Source: Polyangiaceae bacterium
GTDB lineage: Bacteria; Myxococcota_A; Polyangia; Polyangiales; Polyangiaceae
Assembly: GCA_009781005.1 (NCBI GenBank)
Contig: WQYX01000010.1
Span: 1 to 64,000 of the forward strand
Direction: 5' to 3'
Length of the DNA stretch: 64,000 nt
This document shows, piece by piece, positions 32,172-41,800 of this stretch; position 1 is the first letter of the stretch; each line of letters starts with the position of its first letter. Below the pieces are notes generated by a model. That model was not told the DNA's origin and did not search any database. It worked only from the letters and a program-made list of their open reading frames with translations. The position numbers and the translations under genes were made by a program.

Positions 32172-34733
32172 GTGAACGAAGAGAGTAAGACGCAGCACGC
32201 TATCCGTACGGCCGCGTGCGCGATTGGTTTCGCGGCGTCCATCGCGATGGCGCCGAGCGAGGCGCGCGCTGACGAGCCGTTCCCCGGGCGCGCCGAACGC
32301 ATCCTCTCTCCTGGTCGAAGCACGGCGAGCGAAGATTCGGCCGAGGCACTCGTGCTCAATCCCGCGAACCTCGCGTTCATGCCTGGCTACGAATTGAGGT
32401 GGACGGGCGTGCGTTGTCCGGACACGGCGCGCGTTGCGTGCGGCCACGCGGTGGATCTCGCTGCGCCTCTTTTCTGGGATCTCGCGTCCGGGCTGCGTGT
32501 CGATTACGTGATGCCGCCCGGCGGTCCGCGGGGCGCCGGCTTCCCCTACAACGGTATCAATTACACCTGGCTTACTTGGGGTGTAGGTTACAAGCTTTCG
32601 GATCGGTGGAGCGTGGGCGCGTCGATCGAGTGGTCGTACTCGTCGAATCCGTACACCGATCATCTCTTCGGCATGACGGTGGGTGCGTCGTACCGGCCGA
32701 ACAACTACGTAGGTTTTTCCCTCGTCGCCCAAGACTTCAACGGTCCGTCGGAGCGGTCGCTACCGCCGAACGGATATCCGGTCATGGACCGACTCTTCGT
32801 CGGTGCGTTGGCGGTGCGTCCCACAGGCACGCGCGCTCTCGAGATCGGCGCCGAGTTGAAGTACTTCGATGGACCGAACCAGTGGCGCCCGCGCGCTCTC
32901 CTCGGCCTCGACGTTCCAGGTGTTGGGCGGATTCGTGGTGACGTCGAGGTAGCAAACCTCGGAAGCGACACGCGGATGGGCGTTCAGGCAACCGCGGGTG
33001 CGGAGATTTATTTCAATGCCTTCTCTGCAGGCGGCGGGGCCATTTTCGGCAGTGCGCTCGGTCGGGGCACGTCCGTGGGCGAATACGCTACGGCATCGAT
33101 CAGCGGGTACGTGAGCCCCGGGATCCCGCGTGGGGATCGCGCCGTCTACGTGCGGATGGAGGCAACGCCCGGCACGCGGAGTCACGTTCACCTGCTACGC
33201 CGTCTCTGGAAGCTCGCCGAAGATCCGCGGACTGTATCGGTTACGATGGTGATCCGCTCGGAGATCGCCACGACCTATGCACACGCCGAAGAGGTTGCCG
33301 ACGCATTCCGCGTTTTGCGCGCTCATGGCAAAAAGGTGATTTGCAGTTTCGAGGATGCGGGCGCCAAATCTCTTTACGCCTGCGCGAGCGCCAATCGTAT
33401 TGTCATTAACCCGGCAGGTGGTGTGCGCTTTTCCGGTCTTCGAACCACGCATATGTATCTTGCTTCCATGCTCGACAAGATAGGAGTCAAAGCCGAGTTC
33501 GTGCGCATCGGCGCACACAAGAGCGCGCCCGAACAATTTATGAACGAGCGCGCCAGCGAAACCGCGAAAGCCGACCAGGAAGATCTTCTCCGCAATTACG
33601 AAGCCGTCTATGCGCGCAACATGGCGCTCTACCGCGCCATTCCTGAGGACAGGTTCCGCGCCCTCTCTGCGAAGGGGCCATTCATTGCGAGCGAGGCCCG
33701 CGAGGCGGGGCTCGTCGACGGTTTCGCCTTCGATGACGAGCTCGAGCGAGTGACGGAGGAAGTGGTTGGTCACAAGGTGAATTACCAGAGCCTCCACGAA
33801 GACAAACGTGCACCGTTGCATTTCGGACCGCGCGCCAAGATCGGTCTTTTGTATATCGACGGCGATATCATTGACGGGCGTTCACGCGATGTGCCCATTG
33901 TCAACATGAAGATGGTCGGCTCTTATACGATCGCCGATTCCGTCAAGGCGTTGCGCGACGACCAGGACGTCAAGGCCGTGGTCGTGCGTATTGAAAGCCC
34001 CGGGGGTTCGTCGCTCGCGTCCGACGTCATGTGGCGCGAGTTCCAAAAACTCGCGGAGAAAAAGCCCCTCATCGTCAGCATGGGTTCCGTGGCAGCAAGC
34101 GGCGGTTATTATATCGCAACGCCGGCACATAAAATTTTCGCGCTGCCGCTTACGATTACGGGATCCATTGGAATCTATTATGGCAAGGCCGACCTCCGCG
34201 GGCTGCTCGGCAAACTCGGTATCAATATCGAAGTTCGAAAAACCACGGAGCGCGCGGATGCCGAATCGCTCTACCGCGGCTTTACTCCCGACGAACGCGT
34301 CGAGCTCGACCACAAGGTGCACCAGTTCTACGACGTGTTTCTCGATCGCGTTGCCACGGGCAGGCACATGTCGAAGGAAGCCGTGGATGCGGTTGGGCAA
34401 GGGCGCGTTTGGGCGGGGCAGCAAGCTATCGATATCAAACTCATCGACGAACTCGGAGGTCTGCGGCACGCGCTCGATGCGGCGCGGAAAGCGGCCCATC
34501 TGCCGGTGGACGCGCCGATTGACGAATATCCGATCATCCAGACTTCGCTGCTCGACTATGCCCTCAGTATGGCCGGGGGAAAGATGGGGGCATCCGTCAA
34601 CGTGGCCGGGTTGCCCTTGCAGATCCAAGAGGTCCTGCGCGGGGTCGCCCCGCTCGCCATCTACGGCGATGCGCAGGCGCTTGCTCGCATGGAGTGGGTG
34701 TCGATGGATGACGTGACGGGCACCGAGGATTAG
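32172..34733 (+). CDS. sppA: Signal peptide peptidase SppA (S49) fused to an outer-membrane-like beta barrel
   Basis: 853 aa from GTG 32172, chosen because GAGGAGAG lies 7 nt upstream; GTG 32166 and ATG 32148 are alternatives. A signal peptide (AACAIGFAASIAM, ending EARADEP) precedes residues ~35-340, which alternate in strand pattern with Tyr/Trp-rich motifs like an outer-membrane barrel (NGINYTWLTWGVGYKLSDRW). From ~350 it is a full-length tandem SppA of the 67-kDa type. The catalytic dyad is K450 (GAHKSAPEQF) and S643 (GSVAASGGYY), 193 residues apart versus 200 in E. coli (K209, S409). It should cleave signal peptides or membrane-associated peptides, here perhaps tethered at the outer membrane. 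Confidence 0.85.
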   Translation: MNEESKTQHAIRTAACAIGFAASIAMAPSEARADEPFPGRAERILSPGRSTASEDSAEALVLNPANLAFMPGYELRWTGVRCPDTARVACGHAVDLAAPLFWDLASGLRVDYVMPPGGPRGAGFPYNGINYTWLTWGVGYKLSDRWSVGASIEWSYSSNPYTDHLFGMTVGASYRPNNYVGFSLVAQDFNGPSERSLPPNGYPVMDRLFVGALAVRPTGTRALEIGAELKYFDGPNQWRPRALLGLDVPGVGRIRGDVEVANLGSDTRMGVQATAGAEIYFNAFSAGGGAIFGSALGRGTSVGEYATASISGYVSPGIPRGDRAVYVRMEATPGTRSHVHLLRRLWKLAEDPRTVSVTMVIRSEIATTYAHAEEVADAFRVLRAHGKKVICSFEDAGAKSLYACASANRIVINPAGGVRFSGLRTTHMYLASMLDKIGVKAEFVRIGAHKSAPEQFMNERASETAKADQEDLLRNYEAVYARNMALYRAIPEDRFRALSAKGPFIASEAREAGLVDGFAFDDELERVTEEVVGHKVNYQSLHEDKRAPLHFGPRAKIGLLYIDGDIIDGRSRDVPIVNMKMVGSYTIADSVKALRDDQDVKAVVVRIESPGGSSLASDVMWREFQKLAEKKPLIVSMGSVAASGGYYIATPAHKIFALPLTITGSIGIYYGKADLRGLLGKLGINIEVRKTTERADAESLYRGFTPDERVELDHKVHQFYDVFLDRVATGRHMSKEAVDAVGQGRVWAGQQAIDIKLIDELGGLRHALDAARKAAHLPVDAPIDEYPIIQTSLLDYALSMAGGKMGASVNVAGLPLQIQEVLRGVAPLAIYGDAQALARMEWVSMDDVTGTED

Positions 34734-34855
34734 TTTCCATCCGAAAACTGCTGCGCGCCGCAAATCGTCGTTCGGCCTCCCTCAAAATACTCCGAGTATT
34801 CCTCGGTCGGCCTCGCTAGCTTTGCGTCGCTCGCGACGTTTTCGGATGGAAACTA
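34731..34855. repeat. Family D palindrome containing both stop codons of a convergent pair
   Basis: 125 bp with perfect 18-bp inverted ends: TAGTTTCCATCCGAAAAC at 34731-34748 and its inverse at 34838-34855. Each end starts with TAG, which is the stop codon of the SppA-fusion gene on + and of the PD40/TPR gene on -. Inside are an ACTCCGAGT palindrome and the recurring GCGTCGCTCGCGACG motif. Confidence 0.9.
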
Positions 34856-37800
34856 GTTCGTAGGCTCTTTTGCCAGTGGCCCGGTGAGCGTCACGTAGAT
34901 CTCGAACCACCGCTGATAGCTGCGAAAGGCAAGCGGCGAGCCCTGCGCGATCATCGCGTCGATCGCCTCTGCGAGTCGCTTCGGCAGGTCGATGGTCTTC
35001 GGCGCGTGCGCGTTCATCTGCGCGGCGAGCCAGAGAATGTCGAGTTGGTTGGTGTCGAGCTTGCCCTTTGCACGCTCGCGCATGTTGTCGGCGTGCGCGA
35101 GCGCCTTCTCGATGGCGGTCGCGGCGCGAGCACCGTCATGGCGATCGAGTGCGTTGTCCGCGATTTGCGCTTCGACCAGCGCGAGCATCTGCACGTACTC
35201 ACCCCGATCGGCCTTGGCGGCCACCTCTTCGAGCAGTGCGCGCCGCGTTTCGAGCGCGCGCGCAACGGCGTCGAGCTGCCCGAGCTTCTGCGCAACCCGC
35301 GCGCGGAGGCCTGCAGCGAGCATGCGGTACGAGAGCACGACTTGCTCGTTCTTCGCGTGCGTCCACGTGAGCGACTTCGCGAACGCCGAATCGGCCAGGG
35401 CGCGGTCGACTTCATCGAGATCCTTTCCTACTCGCGCGGGCTGATCCGCTCCGAGCGCCGCTGCCGCACGCGCCAAACGCACGACGAAGCGATTGCGCGG
35501 CGCCTCCGCGCTCCGATCCTGCTCCAGCATCGCGAGCTCCTCGTCGTAGAGCGAGAGCGCGCGCGTGAACCTGTCCGCTGCCAGGTTGTAGAGCGCCGCT
35601 CGATCGAGCGCCAAAATGCGATATTTCGCGAGCCTCGGCGTCTTGTCGAGCATCGCGAGCGCTTCGTCTGCCTGCGTTGCCGCTTCTTTCTCTTTTCCAA
35701 CGTGCAAGAGCGCCCGCGCCCGCGCCATCAGGACCGCGAACCCACCGGAATTTTCGGCATACGGGAGGCGATCGCGATCTTCGAGATACCCGAGCGCGAT
35801 GCGGTAATTGCCTACTTGCGTATGCAAAATACCGAGCTGGCCGAGGACCATCGCCTTGTATCGAAGGTTGTTGTTCACGAGTTCGAGCGCGACGAGATAA
35901 TGGGTATTCGCGCGTTCGGCCGATGCGAGCTGTCCGGTGCGGAGGAACTCTTCGTGCACGATGGCGCCGTAGAGCGCCTGGGGCATGCATTGCTTCCTGA
36001 GCTCGGACCAAGAGGACTTCAGCGCCCCGAGCGCGCGTGCGACCGCCTCCGCGTGGGCATCGCCTTCGAGCGTCTGGAGCTGCCGCGCGATCAGATATGC
36101 GGTGACGAAATCGGAGATCGCCGCGCCGCCGTCAGCACGCCGTGCCTCGTATTCCGCCCGAATGATCTCTGATTTATCGTCCTTGCGGAGCCGCAGATCG
36201 ATGGATGCGACGACTGCTTCCAAGGATCCCGTGCGCTTGGCCACTGCCTCGAAATCTGCGAGGGCTTCGTCCAATCTGCCCGCGTCTCGTCGCCGAAACG
36301 CGCGCCCGATGATCACTTGCGTATAGAGGCGTTCGGCGCGCCGCCGCTCCTGGTTCGCGGCTCCGACGCTGTCGACGTAGCGCTCCGCCAACCCCTCGAC
36401 GATCGGATCGGCACCGTACTGCGTCGCGCGCGCGACGGCGTCGAGCATGATCGCGCGACGGCGGTCCGTGCGCGTTTGCTTGTCGTACATGTCGATGAGA
36501 GCGGTGCGGACCGCAGGGCCCGGCTTGGAATCTTTGATGGTGAGCAGGACGCGACCGAGATCGATCGCGAACGCCATCTCCGAATCATCGGACGTTGCGG
36601 CGCGCTCGCGTTCGAGGCGAGCGCCGGCATCGGCGAACGGCAGGCCTCGGACCATCGCGCGCACCGCGGCTCGCGCGTACTGGAGGCGATCCTCTACGAC
36701 GAGCTCTGGATGCTCGGCAAGGCGCCGACACGCTGCCACGAGCGCCTCACGGTCGTCGAGGCTGCGGTAGAGCGCGTCGGCCCGCTCGTAATAGGCTTCG
36801 AGCACGGAACGGGGTGTTTTCCCGGCGATCGGCGCGGCCTCGAGCTCCGTGCGCGCGAGCGTCTTGTCGCCGATCGAGTCGGCGATCTCGCTGCGGACGA
36901 TCCGCGCGAACGTCGCCGCGGCAGACGTGCCCTTCGCCGTTTGATCGAGCGCGGTGATGTGTGCGCGGGCTTGCTCGTCGAAGCTCTCCACGATCCGCCC
37001 TTGCTCGCGTTGGCGCACCGCTTTGCGATGATCGATGAGAACGAGCAGAGGCTTCGAGAGCGCGGCGCTCTCCGGATCGTCGAGTGCGGCGATGTGCTGG
37101 GCGTAAAACTCGGCGGCGGCAAACTCTTCGAGCGCGAGGTGTAGGCGGATGAGGCGCACCATGGCGAAACGCCGGCTTGCGACGGCCGTGGCGCGCGTAA
37201 AGCGCTCGTAATAGAGGAGCTGGAGCTTCGCGCGCGTGGTGGCGAGATCAATCTCGAGACCGATGCGATCGTTGCTCCATTCGGCCGGAATTTGACCGTC
37301 GAGCGGAAGTGAATACAAATCCAGGTGTTGTCCGCGCGAGCACGTGATGATCAATCGATCCGCGGCCGGCGCGGGATATTGGCAATTCCACGATTCGTCG
37401 GTCACCTGCTTCGGCGCGCCCGTCACCGGTGACGGCCCGGCGCCCAGCACAATCGGCACGCGGAACACGACGGCGTTGTCGCCTGCGTCGACGACGCCGT
37501 CGTGGTTCGAGTCGCTGAAGAATTGGACGAAATAGAGCCATTTGCCATCGCGCGAGAACGCTGGCTGGCCGGTGAGCCCGGGGACGTCGAGCTCGATCTT
37601 GATCGGCGTTCCGGGGTGCGCGATCTCCACGGCCTCGAGGTATTGCGCCGCGCGCGCCGCAAACGCCGAGCCGATGCGCTTGCTCGATCGCTCGAGCGGC
37701 ACATAAACGAGCCATTTTCCGTCCGGTGAGACCGCCGGACTCGTCACGTCGCGCTCGAAGAACGGCTTCGGCGCGAGGCGAGAGCCGACGTTTATCGTGA

Positions 37801-38308
37801 GGACGTGCAGGCTGCCGTCGATCGTTGCGCGCACGACGGCGACGAACTGCTTGCCGTCGATCCATTCGGCCAAGAGCGGCGCGGCGGGCCCGCCGAGGCA
37901 GCGGCGATCGTCGCCCAAAGGCAAATTGCGCACGCAGAGTTGCCCCGTCGCCCGTTCGCTATACGAAATATAAAGTATGGATTTGCCGTCTGGGCTGACG
38001 CGCGGCCACGTCACCTCCGCCCCTTCGTCGAACAAGACGCGCGCGCGCCCGTCGTCGATGTTCTGGGTATAAATCTCGTTCGTCGTATTTCGATTCGATA
38101 GGAAATAGAGATTTTTCAAATCCGGCGCGAGCTGCCCCAAAAACTGATCGGCCACGCCCACGGTGAGGCGCTCGGGGCGCCGGAGCGCGTCTTTTTCTTC
38201 GTCTTGCGCGTGTGCGTGCGTCGATCCCGTCAGGACGAGCGCGCCGACCAAGAACAGAAGGAAGCGCCGACCAGCCGTCGCGAGCGAACCGAGGCGCGCT
38301 CTCAACAT
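34853..38308 (-). CDS. Secreted PD40 beta-propeller and TPR repeat protein
   Basis: 1151 aa from ATG 38308 (MLRARLGSLATAG); its start overlaps the stop of the upstream lipoprotein gene. Signal peptide: FLLFLVGALVL, then THAHAQDE. Residues ~40-340 contain PD40/TolB-like propeller blades (PRVSPDGKSILYIS, PAVSPDGKWLVYVP, PAFSRDGKWLYFVQ). Residues ~350-1150 are long helical TPR-like repeats. The arrangement suggests a periplasmic scaffold. It is the last gene of the AsmA-like operon. Part of the signal-sequence DNA (38272-38295) matches family A repeat sequence. Confidence 0.8.
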   Translation of the reverse strand: MLRARLGSLATAGRRFLLFLVGALVLTGSTHAHAQDEEKDALRRPERLTVGVADQFLGQLAPDLKNLYFLSNRNTTNEIYTQNIDDGRARVLFDEGAEVTWPRVSPDGKSILYISYSERATGQLCVRNLPLGDDRRCLGGPAAPLLAEWIDGKQFVAVVRATIDGSLHVLTINVGSRLAPKPFFERDVTSPAVSPDGKWLVYVPLERSSKRIGSAFAARAAQYLEAVEIAHPGTPIKIELDVPGLTGQPAFSRDGKWLYFVQFFSDSNHDGVVDAGDNAVVFRVPIVLGAGPSPVTGAPKQVTDESWNCQYPAPAADRLIITCSRGQHLDLYSLPLDGQIPAEWSNDRIGLEIDLATTRAKLQLLYYERFTRATAVASRRFAMVRLIRLHLALEEFAAAEFYAQHIAALDDPESAALSKPLLVLIDHRKAVRQREQGRIVESFDEQARAHITALDQTAKGTSAAATFARIVRSEIADSIGDKTLARTELEAAPIAGKTPRSVLEAYYERADALYRSLDDREALVAACRRLAEHPELVVEDRLQYARAAVRAMVRGLPFADAGARLERERAATSDDSEMAFAIDLGRVLLTIKDSKPGPAVRTALIDMYDKQTRTDRRRAIMLDAVARATQYGADPIVEGLAERYVDSVGAANQERRRAERLYTQVIIGRAFRRRDAGRLDEALADFEAVAKRTGSLEAVVASIDLRLRKDDKSEIIRAEYEARRADGGAAISDFVTAYLIARQLQTLEGDAHAEAVARALGALKSSWSELRKQCMPQALYGAIVHEEFLRTGQLASAERANTHYLVALELVNNNLRYKAMVLGQLGILHTQVGNYRIALGYLEDRDRLPYAENSGGFAVLMARARALLHVGKEKEAATQADEALAMLDKTPRLAKYRILALDRAALYNLAADRFTRALSLYDEELAMLEQDRSAEAPRNRFVVRLARAAAALGADQPARVGKDLDEVDRALADSAFAKSLTWTHAKNEQVVLSYRMLAAGLRARVAQKLGQLDAVARALETRRALLEEVAAKADRGEYVQMLALVEAQIADNALDRHDGARAATAIEKALAHADNMRERAKGKLDTNQLDILWLAAQMNAHAPKTIDLPKRLAEAIDAMIAQGSPLAFRSYQRWFEIYVTLTGPLAKEPTN

Positions 38309-38838
38309 GTCTTGCTCTCCCACTTGCCCGGCTCCCTCTCGATCCATCCGCCGCACACGACGCTGCGCACGTGCACCTCGCGCCACGTTCTCCGGAGCTC
38401 GTCGACCGACGCGCTTCGGCGCTGCTCGTGCATCCATCGCCACAGTTGCCGGCGCGCCTGGTTCACGCGCCCGATGAGATCGCGCGCCTCGGCGCGATCG
38501 GCCACGCCGACGCACGCCGCGTGCGTCTCGACGAGCAAGCCATCGTGCCCCTCTCCGATGCAGTGCTGCATGAGCAGCGCGTCCACGCGATCGGCGTCCG
38601 TGAGCTCGGTCGTGTTTTGGAGCGGCAGCGGCTTGATCCCGAGCGCTTCGAACTGCTTCGGCGTTAGCGGCACGGGCCGCGCCTCGATGCTCGTTCGGCT
38701 CAATTTTCGCTCCAAATCATTGAACGAGCCGCCCGCTTGTTGCTCGAGCGCCGTTGCTCTGTCGACCATCACGATGTCGGGAGCGCCGATGCATCCGGCA
38801 GTGAGGAGCGCCGCGAAGAGGAGAAGCACGCGAATCAT
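38302..38838 (-). CDS. DUF1318/YdbL-like lipoprotein
   Basis: 178 aa. Signal peptide with lipobox LTAGC (Cys 16). After APDIVMVDRATALEQQAGGS comes a helical body, ending GGWIEREPGKWESKTC, which recalls the C-terminal signature of DUF1318/YdbL proteins. The start overlaps the AsmA-like stop (ATGA), and its end overlaps the start of the PD40/TPR gene. In E. coli the ydbH-ynbE-ydbL operon links an AsmA-like protein with small envelope proteins, which supports this reading. The family call rests on weak motif similarity plus context. Confidence 0.6.
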   Translation of the reverse strand: MIRVLLLFAALLTAGCIGAPDIVMVDRATALEQQAGGSFNDLERKLSRTSIEARPVPLTPKQFEALGIKPLPLQNTTELTDADRVDALLMQHCIGEGHDGLLVETHAACVGVADRAEARDLIGRVNQARRQLWRWMHEQRRSASVDELRRTWREVHVRSVVCGGWIEREPGKWESKTC

Positions 38839-41800
38839 GGGTCGTCTTTCGAGGGAACGAAGGGAGGGATGTACTGGTCGAGAATAGGACCTATCGGGAT
38901 GCCGCGCAGATCGCCGATGCGGATGAAGCGCGCGAGCCCGCCGAGCGTTACGTGCACGCTTGCGAAGCCGTGATTGAAGCTCACACGGAGCCTGTCCGGA
39001 TAGCCGAAGCGGAGGGCGCTGCGCAGTTTGTTCATCGAGGCGTCGGCGTGGAAGGGATCCTGGAGATCGAGCAGATCGAGCAGGTGGCGCTTTCCGATCT
39101 GGAGGATGTCCGCGCGCCCTTCGATGTTGTGGTCAGCGGCGGAGACGACGATCGCGGCGCTGCCGGTGAACGGTTCGCCGTGCGACGACTGCACGCCGTC
39201 CGCGCGGACGTGCATGGTGAGCGTGGATTTGGCGCCGTTCCAATCGAGCTCGCACTGCCCGGTCACGCGCCCACCGCGGATCCCCATCTCGAGTTGGTGG
39301 AGTGAAAAGAAATTTTGGTCAATTTGCAAGTTGCCGACGAGCGGCGATATCGAGACTTGTGGCGTCGTCAGTTTGCGGATCGAGAGGAAGCTGCTCAGGC
39401 TGAGGAGCGGGTGCTGATCGGTGAACCGGAGCGACGAATACGGGTTGTCTTGGTCTCCGCGCATCATCCGAATTCCGCGCGGGGTCACGCGGACGGAAAT
39501 CGTAATTGGCACTTCGCCGTCCGCGTCTTCGACGGCAATCCCAGACGCGGGAAGCTGGATGTCGGCGCCCTCGAAGCGGATGTTCGCGGCGGTGCGGAAG
39601 ATGACGAAATCAGGGGATTCGACGTGGAGATTGACGTTCGCGTTGCCGCGAGCCGACAGGAGCTTGGGCGCCGTCGACAAGCGAGCGAGATCTTGATGGA
39701 GCTCGCCGCGGAGCGACAGCCGGCGGCGGTCCTCGGTCAGATCCATTGCGCCTTTGAGCGCAAACGACGTCCCGCCAAGGCCGTTTTTGATCTCGAAATT
39801 CGATACGTGGACGATGCCGTCGCGGCTGCGCCGGAGCGCGAGCGCCATGGTGGCGTCGCCCACCGGATACGTCGGCGCGATGTCCTGTTTGACGAGACGA
39901 ACGGCGAGCATCTGTTGCGACGAGATCTCCGGATCCGAGAGATCGCCCTCGAGCGTGATCGATGCCGTGTCGTTCAGGCCCGCGATCTCGTAACTGTGGA
40001 CGCCGCTGGCGAACCGGATCTCGTCGGCGAGCACGTGGCTCTCTATCGTGCGCTTCGGTCCGTCTCCGTGGAGCTGCGCTTCGATGGCGATCGATGGCGT
40101 GGAGAACTTGGCGTTTTCGCCATTCCAAGCCACCTGCTTGGCACGCAGACGGATCTGCCCCTCGCCCCCTGCGGTGCGCGCGGGCGCCGGCTCGAAGCGT
40201 ACGCTCCCGCCGCGATCGACTCCTGCGACGACGCCGGTGAGCGCGCCGTGGGCCGAGAGCGCCACCTCGAGCTGCGAGAGACGGACGCCGTCGAGGCCCT
40301 GAATTTTCTTCGCGAGAGGCGCGAGAGGCGCGAGTTGGTCGACGTTGCCGTCGACGTCGTACGTCAGCGCGCGGCGTGCGCCATCGAACCCGAACGCCGC
40401 GGAGAGCTTCGCGCGGAGCCGGCCGGTTGCGTCGACGTGCACCAACACCTTTGGCGCGCCGCGATCGAGCGTGACGCCGAACGCAACGCGATCGTCGCTC
40501 GGGCTCACGCCAAGGGCTGCGAGCCCGTCGAGCCGGAGATCGCCCGTAACCTCGTGATGCATCGCCGTGCCGTTCGAGCTCACGACGAGCGCGATCGCGC
40601 GCGCCGAAACGTCCTCGTATTCAGGACGCTCGAGACGCACTTCGGTGCGATGTTCGATAGAAGGCGCAGGCGATGCGATGCCGGAAGCTCGCCCGCGCGA
40701 CTGAATCGCGAGCGCCATTTTCTCAGTCGGGAGCTTCTGCGCGACGTCCTTCGGGAGAAACGGCCGCGCCGCCGAGAGCGTGCGCGCGTTTGCGTCGAGC
40801 GCGTAATCGAGCGCGTCGGCACTCTTCGTCGCGTCGAGCTGAATTTGCGCGTCACCTGCTGAAATGACGACTTTCGCCTTGCCGCGGCTCGCGTTCGGGG
40901 TCGCCTTGTCGGGGAAGACGTCGGCGAGCTTCGCGTCGACATGAAGCGGCATATTCACGAGCGCTCGGCCTGCGCCATCGATCAAACGCACGCGGGCTGC
41001 GCGAACGTCGGTGTCGAGCGACCATGGCGCAGAGCCCTTCAGCGGAGCGTACGCCCGCGCCGCAAGGCCTTCGAGGATCGCGCGGGCCCCGCCGGATCGG
41101 AGATCGATCGACCCGATCGCGCTCGTCAGCGTCACTTCGCCGCGCGTGGCGAGCGGATCGCCTTTGTCCACCAGGAGATCGCGCGCAACAAGCTCTATTT
41201 TCCCCTTCTTCGCAGCCACTCTTCCCGTTGCCGCAGCCACTCTTCCCGTTGCCGCGCCGCTCGTCGCGTCCACGGCGTCGAACGCGAGCGTAACGTTTCC
41301 GGATAGCGCACCGCTCGTCGCTTGCGTCACGTCCGCTCCGAGCGACAGCTTCTCGACGCGCGCGCCGTCTCGCTCGGTCTCGACTTCTGCCCCGTCGACC
41401 GCGATCGTCGCGTGCGCAGCAAGTCCGCCGTCCGCTGCCGGCTCCAGGTGGGCCGCGATCTTCAACGCCGGGACGATTGCGCCAACGCCGACATCCGCGT
41501 CGCGGACGACCTTCACGCCCTCGAGATCTCCGTCGATCGCGAGCTTCGCCCCTTCGTTCCATCGAGGCAGCGCATCCACCGCGATCTCGTCGGCGCGAAC
41601 TTGGAGATGACCCTGCGCGAGGCTCGCGTGACCCGGCACGAACTCCGGCGGCACGACCGCCAAGAGGCGGGCGAGATCAACCTTGCCCTCGGCATGATGA
41701 AGGACCGGTCCACCGTGATCGGGTAGATCGAGCGACGCCGTTGCCGTCGCGATCCCGTCCGCCACGCGCATCTTGTCGAGCGTGATGTTTGTCTTCTCTG

